This document shows positions 1 through 6,812 of a stretch of 6,812 bases of DNA, in pieces; positions within the stretch are counted from its first letter, which is position 1; the number at the start of each line of letters is the position of its first letter. Below the pieces are notes generated by a model. It made no database searches, was not told where the DNA came from, and saw only the letters and a list, made by a program, of their open reading frames with translations. The position numbers were made by a program, and so were the translations under genes. The DNA comes from DATLYF01 sp035575095 (GTDB taxonomy: Bacteria; Pseudomonadota; Gammaproteobacteria; Competibacterales; Competibacteraceae). The stretch is taken from the NCBI GenBank assembly GCA_035575095.1, contig DATLYF010000010.1, positions 1 to 6,812 of the forward strand. Reading direction: 5' to 3'.

Positions 1-9
1 ACAAACTTA

Positions 10-26
10 TGTTTCCTGGGGTAACA
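10..26. promoter_or_regulatory. Near-copy of the TGTTAC-N5-GTAACA repeat beyond the end of the regulator gene
   Basis: TGTTTC-CTGGG-GTAACA has one arm identical to, and one arm a single base off, the repeat at 4690-4708, with the same 5-nt spacer. It lies about 160 nt past the stop of the CbrB-like gene. By eye these two places are the only ones in the window with a GTAACA hexamer. It may be a second binding site of the same regulator serving a transcription unit to the left of the window. With one mismatch and a short motif, chance is not excluded. Confidence 0.35.
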
Positions 27-79
27 GGGTGATGGCCAGGCTCCGCCCGCTTCCAGGGAGAGCGCGAACAAGGGGACTG

Positions 80-93
80 GCAATACACGTCCC
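80..93 (-). promoter_or_regulatory. Candidate -24/-12 (sigma-54) promoter directed out of the left edge
   Basis: On the minus strand, GGGACG-TGTA-TTGC matches the sigma-54 consensus GGCACG-N4-TTGC at every position but one. The invariant GG and GC are separated by exactly 10 nt. Transcription would begin near position 68 and leave the window leftward. It lies about 95 nt beyond the stop of a sigma-54 activator gene on the same strand. In Pseudomonas, crcZ, a sigma-54- and CbrB-dependent small RNA, occupies the region just downstream of cbrB. The motif match is seen directly; activity and the identity of any transcript are inferred. Confidence 0.45.
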
Positions 94-94
94 C

Positions 95-124
95 GCTCCC
101 TCTGGGAGAGGGCTAGAGTGAGGG
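95..124. repeat. REP-like GC-rich hairpin repeat
   Basis: This segment contains CCCTCT-GGG-AGAGGG (98-112), a perfect 6-bp stem with a 3-nt loop, followed by GCTAGAGTGAGGG. This wording (CCCTCTGGGAGAGGG plus GTGAGGG) is like a class of short palindromic repeats widespread between genes in proteobacteria. Similar but degraded GGAGAG-type words occur at 53-62 and 142-150, suggesting a small decayed cluster. It may stabilise or end the transcript of the regulator gene. Family membership is from memory and copy number in the genome is unknown. Confidence 0.5.
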
Positions 125-150
125 TTTGCTTTCCCCTGCAAGCGGAGAGG

Positions 151-184
151 GACGGCATGCGGGGGCGCGGCAGTCGGCGCCGTC
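151..184 (-). terminator. GC-rich stem-loop just after the regulator stop, weak terminator candidate
   Basis: GACGGC (151-156) and GCCGTC (179-184) form 6-bp inverted arms starting three bases after the stop of the CbrB-like gene. An alternative inner pairing, GGCGC (164-168) with GCGCC (177-181), is also possible. No T-rich tract follows on the minus strand, so it is not a standard intrinsic terminator. It could slow exonucleases or act with other factors. Confidence 0.25.
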
Positions 185-186
185 AT

Positions 187-1523
<1,337 letters not shown>

Positions 1524-1527
<4 letters not shown>

Positions 1528-4493
1528 GGGATGATGGTCTCCTCCGGCGGTGCGGGCACGGCCGCGCGCGGCAGGCGCAGGGTCACCACCGTGCCCTGCT
1601 CTGGCCGGCTGCGGATCTGGATGCTGCCGTGGTGCTCCTCGATGATGCTGTGCACCAGGGACAGCCCCAGTCCGGTGCCTTCGCCCACCGATTTAGTGGT
1701 AAAGAAGGGTTCGAAGATGCGCTGGCGGATCTCCTCGGGGATGCCGCGCCCCTGGTCGTAGATGTGGACCAGGAGGTGCTCGGCGCCGTCGGCTTCGGCC
1801 ACCACTTCGACCCGGGTGTGGGGGTCGGAGGCTTCACAGGCATTGGCCAGCAGGTTGACGAAGACCTGGGCCATGCGCTGACGGTCGGCGCGGATCAGGA
1901 AATCCTCGCCCACCCGGCAGTCGAGCTGTACCTGGCGTCCGGCATGGCTGAGGCGCACCAGGCGCACTGCCTCTAGGACGCAGTCGCGCAGTCGGAACAA
2001 GCTGGGCGGCTGGCGCGCCAGCGGCTCGCCGTGGGAGAAGGCCAGTAGGGTCTTGACGATGTCGCTGATGCGCTGAGTCTGGGTGAGGATGTCGCGGGCC
2101 GCCGCCTCCAGCCGCTCGGGATCGTCCTCGTAGATCAGGTTCTGGGCGATGCAGGCGATGCCGGTGACCGGGTTGCCGATCTCATGGGCCACCCCGGCGG
2201 CGAAACGGCCGATGGAGGCGAGGCGCTCGCTGTGGGCCAGCTCCGCCTCCAGGGTATCCAGGTCGGTGCGGTCCTCGACCAGGATCACCAGACCGCCGGC
2301 CTCCCGCGGCTGACCCTGACTGGGCTCGATCTGCGCCTTGTGCAGCCGGTAGCTGCGCCAGCGCCCGCCGTGCTGCAGGGTCTGCTTGGCCCGGTTACGC
2401 TCGGCAGAGGCGGCGAAGTCGGCCAACAGCTCGCCCCACGGTACGGGCAGGTTGGCTAGCGTCCGCCCCATGGCCTGGCGTGCGTCGACGCCGGCGATGG
2501 CCTGCATGGCGTCGTTCCAGATCAGCACCTCGCCCTGGGGACTGACGGCGCACACGCCGATGGGCAGGGTGTGCAGCACGTCGCGGTGATAGCGGCGCAG
2601 ATCGTCCAGCGCCTTGACCGCACCGCGCAGCCGGCTGCGCGACTCCTCCAGCTGCTCCTCCATGTAACGGATGCTTTCGGCCAGGGCGATGTGGGATTTC
2701 TCCCGCAGGCGCAGTTGGTCGTCGACGATCAGCCGGGCCAGGGCCGGCCCGAGCAGGCCGGACAGGTTACGGTGGATACGCTCGCGCAGGCGCCTGAGTT
2801 CGGTGGGCCGCTCCTCGTCGTGGGGCAGGCCCAGTTCCAGGCGGGCGCGCAACACTTCGGCGTGGGCTGCGTAGGAACCCATCACTTTGGCCAGTTGCTT
2901 CTCGAACTGGCGCGGCGAGGTGGCTGCCACCTGGCCGGCCAGCGGCTGGTAGGCCGGCTGCGGCCGACAGGCCTCGGCCGCTTCGGCTTCTTCCAGGATG
3001 GGCGGGCTGAGCAGCGAGCCCAGCACGAACAGCAGAGCGTTGACCGTCAGCGACCAGAAGGTGGTGACGCTCCAGATGTTGGCGCCGCCCTCGCCGAACA
3101 TCGCGCTCAGGGCCAGCTCCCGGGTCAGCGTCCCCTCGTGTACGGTCAGCGGCAGGATGAGCAGCGCAAACCACACCACGGCGCCGCCGCACAGACCGGC
3201 AATGAAGCCTATCCGGGTGGCGCGCGGCCAGAACAGTATCCCCAATACCCCCGGCAGCAATTGCGCTGCGGCGACGAAGGAGATCAGCCCGAGCTGGGCC
3301 AGGCCCTGGTTGTGCTCGATGATGCGGTGGAAGGCGTAGGCGGCGGCGAAGATCAGAGCGATCACCAGGCGCTTGGTCCACAGGATCCAGCGGTACAGGT
3401 CACGCTGCGGCGCATGCCCGAGCAGGCGTACGGGCAGGATCAGGTGGTTCATGCACATGGAGGCCAGCGCCAGGATCTCCACGATCATCATGGCGCTGGC
3501 CGCCGACACACCGCCGACGAAGGCCAGCAGCGGCAGCCAGGGCTGCGCCTGGTTGAGGGTGATGGCCACAGCGTAGAAGTCCGGTGCAGTGGCAGTACCC
3601 TGGCGGATGCCGGCCCAGAGGATGGGCACGATCGGCAGGTTGAGCAGCAGCAGATAGAGCGGAAACAGCCAGGATGCGGTCTTCAGCGCCGCCGGGTTGT
3701 TGTTCTCGGCGAAGGTCATGTGGAACTGGCGCGGCAGCAGGAAGGCCGCGCAGAAGGCCAGAAACAGCATGGCCAGCCACGGCCCCTGGCCGACCGGGTC
3801 GTAGAGCTGACGCAGCCGCTCCGGGTGTTCGGCCAACCACTCGGCCAGAGCGTCGGGGCCGCCCAGCACTCCGAACAGGGCGAAACCGCCCACCGAGAGC
3901 AGGGCAATGAGCTTGACCGCCGACTCGAAGGCGATGGCCGCCACCAGACCCTCGTGCTTGTCACGGGGGGTGAGGTGGCGGGCGCCGAAGAGGATGGCGA
4001 ACAGGGTCAGGGTGACGCAGCCGACCAGGGCCAGGATATCCGGCGGCGCGTCCTGGACGATGACCCGTGCCGATTCGGTGATGGCCTGGATTTGCAGCGA
4101 CAGATAGGGAAGGATGCCGATCAGCATGAACAGCGTCACCAGCAGCCCGCTCACCCGACTGGGGTAGCGGAAGGCGAACAGATCGGCGATGGAGGCGAGC
4201 TGGTAGTCGCGTACGATGCGTGCCAACGGCTGGAGTAGCAACGGGGTGAGGGCGAAGGCCGCGGTCACCCCCAGGTAGACGGTGAGAAACACGTAGCCGC
4301 CCTGGCTGGCCAGGCCGACGCTGCCGTAGTAGGTCCAGGAGGTTGCGTACACCCCCATCGACAGGCTGTAGGTCAGAGGGTGATGGACGAGGCCAGGCTT
4401 GAGCCAGCCGCGCTCGGCCGCGTAGGCCACCAGAAACAGCAGTCCCAGGTAGGCCACCGCGGTGACGAACAGCAACCACAGTTCAATCGGCAT
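1524..4493 (-). CDS. cbrA: CbrA-like sensor histidine kinase with sodium/solute symporter domain
   Basis: This 989-residue inner-membrane sensor kinase is close to the length of Pseudomonas CbrA. Residues about 1-497 form a multi-helix sodium/solute symporter-like (SSS) domain, with conserved stretches such as SMGVYATSWTYYGSVG (45-60) and LPRQFHMTFAENNNP (253-267). The linker (about 525-600), ending in LLGPALARLIV, fits the STAC domain that joins transporter and kinase parts in CbrA. A helical segment (about 600-635) precedes a PAS domain (about 636-742). The H-box is GVAHEIGNPVTG with phospho-accepting H770. The ATPase core has N-box NLLANACEAS (880-889), G1 DQGRGIPEE, F-box FEPFFTTK and G2 GEGTGLGLSL, so it should be catalytically active. 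It should autophosphorylate and pass phosphate to the regulator encoded next. The ligand cannot be read from the sequence; histidine is transported by some Pseudomonas CbrA proteins. The start overlaps the previous gene by 11 nt and has no Shine-Dalgarno of its own, suggesting translational coupling. Confidence 0.94.
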
Positions 4494-4671
4494 CGCGGCT
4501 GTGCTGGTAGAGGGCGATCAAGCCGATCAGCGCACCCCACAGCAGGAACGGGAAGTACCAGGGTACCCCGGCCTGCGCCCACCAGTCGGCGAACGGCGAG
4601 GCAAACAGCAGCAAGGCGAACAGCAACAGCAGGATGGCGCCGTCGTTGCGCCGGGAGGGGAATTGGGGCAT
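4483..4671 (-). CDS. cbrX: Small two-helix membrane protein preceding the CbrA-like kinase (CbrX-like)
   Basis: This is a 62-residue hydrophobic protein. A short positive N-terminus (SRRND, 6-10) precedes a leucine-rich first membrane helix (about 11-27). A second helix (about 37-55, starting PWYFPFLLWG) is followed by a short polar tail (QHSRDAD). It resembles the tiny accessory proteins often encoded beside SSS-family transporters and, by position, CbrX, which lies upstream of and overlaps cbrA in Pseudomonas. The start is supported by a GGAGG five bases before the ATG. Its stop TGA lies 11 nt inside the kinase gene. It probably helps the kinase membrane domain fold or serves to couple translation; its biochemical role is unknown. 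The coding call is strong because of the ribosome-binding site, overlap and composition. The name rests on synteny and on my recollection of CbrX, not on an alignment. Confidence 0.82.
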   Translation of the reverse strand: MPQFPSRRNDGAILLLLFALLLFASPFADWWAQAGVPWYFPFLLWGALIGLIALYQHSRDAD

Positions 4672-4676
4672 GGCTT

Positions 4677-4681
4677 CCTCC
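4677..4681 (-). promoter_or_regulatory. Ribosome-binding site of the small membrane gene
   Basis: GGAGG lies five bases before the ATG at 4669-4671. It is the only good Shine-Dalgarno serving the small gene and the kinase: no purine-rich sequence precedes the kinase ATG (upstream bases read CAGCACAGCCGCG). This site therefore probably sets translation of both. Confidence 0.75.
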
Positions 4682-4689
4682 GGGCAGGC

Positions 4690-4708
4690 TTGTTACGAAC
4701 GGTAACAA
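4690..4708. promoter_or_regulatory. Perfect inverted repeat, probable regulator binding site upstream of the cbrXAB-like genes
   Basis: The sequence TTGTTAC-GAACG-GTAACAA has perfect 7-bp arms and a 5-nt spacer. It lies in the 127-nt gap between the hydrolase and the small membrane gene, ending about 8 bases before that gene's GGAGG. The 6-N5-6 layout is the same as that of classical NtrC sites (TGCAC-type arms), as expected for a Fis-type helix-turn-helix dimer. From memory, the TGTTAC/GTAACA arms resemble those reported for CbrB sites in Pseudomonas, although I recall longer spacers there. The likely reading is autoregulation by the CbrB-like protein encoded downstream. A site for another dimeric regulator, or an RNA hairpin in the 5' leader, is possible. 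The repeat is certain; the binder is inferred. Confidence 0.6.
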
Positions 4709-4761
4709 CAGCGCTATGGTACTACGCGGCGCGCATGGCGGGGAGGTTAGGGTTGCGTGCT

Positions 4762-4775
4762 GCGCATACCGTACC
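4762..4775 (-). promoter_or_regulatory. Weak -24/-12-like sequence upstream of the small membrane gene
   Basis: On the minus strand, GGTACG-GTAT-GCGC has the correct GG-N10-GC spacing and a near-consensus -24 part, but its -12 part lacks the TT of TTGC. It is 24 nt past the end of the hydrolase gene. Its distance to the TGTTAC repeat (54 nt) is almost that between the better candidate at 80-93 and the repeat at 10-26 (53 nt). On its own the match is weak and may be chance. No convincing sigma-70 promoter is visible in this gap either. Confidence 0.15.
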
Positions 4776-4798
4776 GCATGGTGCAAGCCGCGCGCGCC

Positions 4799-5653
4799 TC
4801 ACCGCGCCAGCGCCCAGCGGCTCAGCTCGCTCTCGGTCCGGCACAGCTCCAGCACGATGTCGAAGTGGTTGAGGCCAGCGTACTCCCGCGCCTCCACGGG
4901 CAGACCGGCGGCGGCCAGTCTGGCCGCGAACGCCCGGCTCTGGCGCTTGAACTCATCGGTCTCGTTTGCCCCCCACACCACCGCCACCGGGCAGCGTACG
5001 TGCATCTCCAGGTACTGCGGGCTCCAGGCTGCCACCTGTTGCGCAGTGAGCCCGAGCGGCGCGTCCACGTAGCTGAGGCGGATCGGCTCCAGGTCGTAGA
5101 TGCCGCTGATCAGCAGCGCGCCCTTGATCAGGTCGGCGGGCAGCCCGAGCCGCGTCCAGTCCGTGGCCAGCAGCATGGCCAGCAGGTGTGCCCCGGCGCT
5201 GTGGCCGGAGACGGCGATGCGCGCCCTGTCGATGCCCAGCTTGGCAGCGTGGCGATACAGCCAGGCCAGGGCGCGGCGGCACTGTCCGATCATCTCGCCG
5301 ATGCTGGCGGCCGGGGCCAGGGTGTAGTTGAGGGCGGCGCAGGCCACTCCCTGGGACTGGAACATCGGCGCCATGAAGCCGGAATCGCGCTGGCTCAGGG
5401 CCTGCCAGTAGCCGCCGTGGATGAACACATGCAGCGGCCAGGGGCCATCGTCCTGCGGCAGGAACAGGTCCAGCACCTCGTCCGGATGCTCGCCGTAAGC
5501 CAGCCCGGGGCGGGCGCCGGGCTGGGCGCGGGCCTGTTCGCTCAGCTCGGCATAGCGGCGCAGATAGGGCTCGATGTCGCCGCCGACGCGGGAGCTGGGC
5601 GAGTACTCCCGATCCAGCGCGGCGCGGTCGAAGCCGCGGTAGATGGCCGTCAT
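4799..5653 (-). CDS. Alpha/beta-hydrolase, probable kynurenine formamidase (arylformamidase, eukaryotic type)
   Basis: This is a 284-residue soluble alpha/beta-hydrolase with no signal peptide. The oxyanion-hole motif HGGYWQ (79-84) is the signature of AFMID/Bna7-type kynurenine formamidases and related esterases. The nucleophile elbow is GHSAGAHL with S152. Near the C-terminus lie GANETDEFKRQS (228-239), expected to supply the catalytic acid, and LNHFDIV with catalytic H263. The likely reaction is hydrolysis of N-formylkynurenine to kynurenine and formate. This is inferred mainly from the kynureninase gene 13 nt upstream, whose substrate would be the product. The ATG has a GAAGG sequence about 10 nt upstream overlapping the end of that gene, so the two are co-transcribed. 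It has no visible relation to the metal-dependent cyclase-fold KynB used by many bacteria. A general carboxylesterase is the main alternative if only the sequence family is considered. The hydrolase fold is certain; the substrate is likely. Confidence 0.8.
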   Translation of the reverse strand: MTAIYRGFDRAALDREYSPSSRVGGDIEPYLRRYAELSEQARAQPGARPGLAYGEHPDEVLDLFLPQDDGPWPLHVFIHGGYWQALSQRDSGFMAPMFQSQGVACAALNYTLAPAASIGEMIGQCRRALAWLYRHAAKLGIDRARIAVSGHSAGAHLLAMLLATDWTRLGLPADLIKGALLISGIYDLEPIRLSYVDAPLGLTAQQVAAWSPQYLEMHVRCPVAVVWGANETDEFKRQSRAFAARLAAAGLPVEAREYAGLNHFDIVLELCRTESELSRWALAR

Positions 5654-5666
5654 CGCCGGGGCGCCT

Positions 5667-6812
5667 TCAGGTCACCGCTTCGGCGCGCTGGAAGCGGGCG
5701 TCGCGGTATTCGCCGCGCTCGAGCACTTCGCGCAGATGCCGCACCGCCTGCCACACATCGGCGTGGCTGAGATACAGGGGCGCGAAGCCGAAGCGCAGCA
5801 GGCCGGGGGCGCGGAAGTCGCCGATCACGCCGCGGGCGATCAGCGCCTGGATGATGGCGTAACCGTCGGTGTCGCGGTAATAGGCCACCTGGCTGCCGCG
5901 TCGCGCTGGCTCCGCCGGGGTGAGCAGGCGCAGGCCGTGCGCGGCCGCCAGCGGGCGCATCAGCTCCATGAACAGCCCGGTGAGGGACAGGCTCTTCGCG
6001 CGCAGGGCCGCCAGGTCGACCTCCTGCCACAGCTCCAGGCTGGCCTCCAGGGCGCCGTAGGCCAGGGCCGAGTGGGTACCGGTGAGGAACTGGCGGATGT
6101 CGGCGGCGGGGCGATAGTCGGCCTCGAAGGTGAAGGGATCGGCATGGCCGAACCAGCCGGTCAGCGGCTGCACCGTCCGGCCCTGCAGGTCGCGGCGCAC
6201 ATAGAGAAAGGCCGGAGCGCCGGGACCGCCGTTGAGGTACTTGTAGGTGCAGCCCACGGCGAACTCGACGCCGCAGCGGTTCAGCTCCAGCGGCAGCGCG
6301 CCGGCGGAATGGGCCAGGTCCCAGATCAGGTGGAGGCCGCGCGCCCGGGCGCGGCGGGTGAGATCCTCCATATCGTACAGGCGTCCGCTGCGGTAGTTGA
6401 CGTGGCTGAGCACCGCCACTGCCACGTCGTCGCCGAACCACGCAGCCGGGTCCTCGGCCTCGGCCGGGATGGTGCGGTGCATCAGGCCGGGCAGCAGCGT
6501 CGCCAGGCCCTGGGCGATGTACTGGTCGGTGGGGAAGTTGCCGCCCTCGCTGAGGATGACCCGCCGTTCGGGATGCAACCGCAGAGCGTAGGTGATGAGC
6601 TTGAACAGGTTGAGCGAGATGGTGTCGCTGACGATCACCTCATCGGTCTGCGCCCCCAGCAGCGGCGCCAGCAGTCCGCCCAAGCGGCGCGGCGCCTGCC
6701 ACCAGGACAGATTCCAGCCGCCGATCAGGTGTCGGCCCCACTCCTGGCGCACGATGCGCTCGACATGCGCCGAGGTGTGGCGGGGCAGTGCCCCCAGGGA
6801 ATTGCCGTCCAG
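5667..6812 (-). CDS. kynU: Kynureninase, 5' end cut by the window edge
   Basis: This is a PLP-dependent fold-type I enzyme that cleaves L-kynurenine to anthranilate and L-alanine. The reading frame is open to the right edge and begins inside the conserved LDGNSLGALPR motif. 381 residues are visible and, judged against the Pseudomonas fluorescens enzyme, about 36 are missing from the N-terminus. Key parts of the visible fragment are NFPTDQY, HVNYRSGRLYDME, WDLAHSAGA with the aspartate (fragment residue 165) that pairs with the PLP ring nitrogen, and CTYKYLNGGPGAP with the Schiff-base lysine (fragment residue 191). Next come GWFGHADPFTFE, FLTGTHSAL and, near the C-terminus, GDFRAPGLLRFGFAPLY. 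All are characteristic of kynureninase rather than cysteine desulfurases. No frameshift is seen. It forms an operon with the downstream hydrolase. The first enzyme of the pathway, tryptophan 2,3-dioxygenase, is not in the window and may lie upstream. An internal GTG at 6750-6752 is not the real start, because conserved sequence continues before it. Confidence 0.96.
   Translation of the reverse strand: MDGNSLGALPRHTSAHVERIVRQEWGRHLIGGWNLSWWQAPRRLGGLLAPLLGAQTDEVIVSDTISLNLFKLITYALRLHPERRVILSEGGNFPTDQYIAQGLATLLPGLMHRTIPAEAEDPAAWFGDDVAVAVLSHVNYRSGRLYDMEDLTRRARARGLHLIWDLAHSAGALPLELNRCGVEFAVGCTYKYLNGGPGAPAFLYVRRDLQGRTVQPLTGWFGHADPFTFEADYRPAADIRQFLTGTHSALAYGALEASLELWQEVDLAALRAKSLSLTGLFMELMRPLAAAHGLRLLTPAEPARRGSQVAYYRDTDGYAIIQALIARGVIGDFRAPGLLRFGFAPLYLSHADVWQAVRHLREVLERGEYRDARFQRAEAVT

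Noticed and set aside
1..68. CrcZ-type A-rich Hfq/Crc-binding motifs within the visible part of the proposed RNA
   Set aside because: The nearest, in GGAAACATAAG, does not fit AANAANAA. Any diagnostic motifs would have to lie beyond the left edge.
2571..4238. A 555-codon open frame on the plus strand
   Set aside because: It lies wholly inside the sensor kinase gene, whose protein shows all family motifs. The plus-strand product is rich in Gln, Gly, Arg and Asp with no recognisable domain, as expected for an antisense frame in high-GC DNA.
4716..4721. TACCAT on the minus strand as a sigma-70 -10 box
   Set aside because: Only four of six bases match and no acceptable -35 box lies 16-18 nt upstream.
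4786..4801. GGCGCG...TTGC on the minus strand right after the hydrolase stop as a sigma-54 promoter
   Set aside because: The GG and GC are 12 nt apart rather than 10, which sigma-54 does not tolerate.
4757..5770. A 337-codon open frame on the plus strand
   Set aside because: It is antisense to the hydrolase and the end of kynureninase, is of low-complexity Gly/Ala/Gln/Arg character, and has no motif.

Overview
The window is a high-GC stretch (roughly two thirds G+C by eye) with five genes packed head to tail on the minus strand. It reads as a proteobacterial chromosome. The gene content and order fit a gammaproteobacterium related to, but not necessarily within, Pseudomonas. I cannot name the genus.

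Reading in the direction of transcription (right to left): the right edge cuts off the start of a kynureninase gene (5667-6812). It is followed after 13 nt by an alpha/beta-hydrolase of the eukaryotic-type kynurenine formamidase kind (4799-5653). Together they would turn N-formylkynurenine into anthranilate plus alanine, two steps of tryptophan breakdown. After a 127-nt gap comes a three-gene set with overlapping reading frames: a 62-residue two-helix membrane protein (4483-4671), a 989-residue sensor kinase whose N-terminal half is a sodium/solute-symporter-like membrane domain (1524-4493), and an NtrC-type sigma-54 activator with a phosphorylatable receiver domain (187-1527). This order and architecture match the CbrX-CbrA-CbrB system of pseudomonads, which adjusts carbon and nitrogen catabolism.

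The noncoding DNA holds the less expected material. The gap before the small membrane gene carries a perfect inverted repeat, TGTTAC-N5-GTAACA (extended arms 4690-4708). A one-mismatch copy with the same 5-nt spacing (10-26) lies beyond the end of the regulator gene at the left edge. The same 186-nt left-end region has a good -24/-12 (sigma-54) promoter candidate at 80-93 pointing out of the window, plus GC-rich hairpin repeats. In Pseudomonas the position just downstream of cbrB is where the CbrB- and sigma-54-dependent small RNA crcZ lies, so a CrcZ-like transcript may start here and run off the left edge. That is an inference from position and promoter motif, not a demonstrated gene.

The two halves may be functionally linked, with an amino-acid catabolic operon next to a global regulator of amino-acid use, but the sequence shows only adjacency and a shared strand. 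I see no transposon, CRISPR array, tRNA, rRNA or broken gene.
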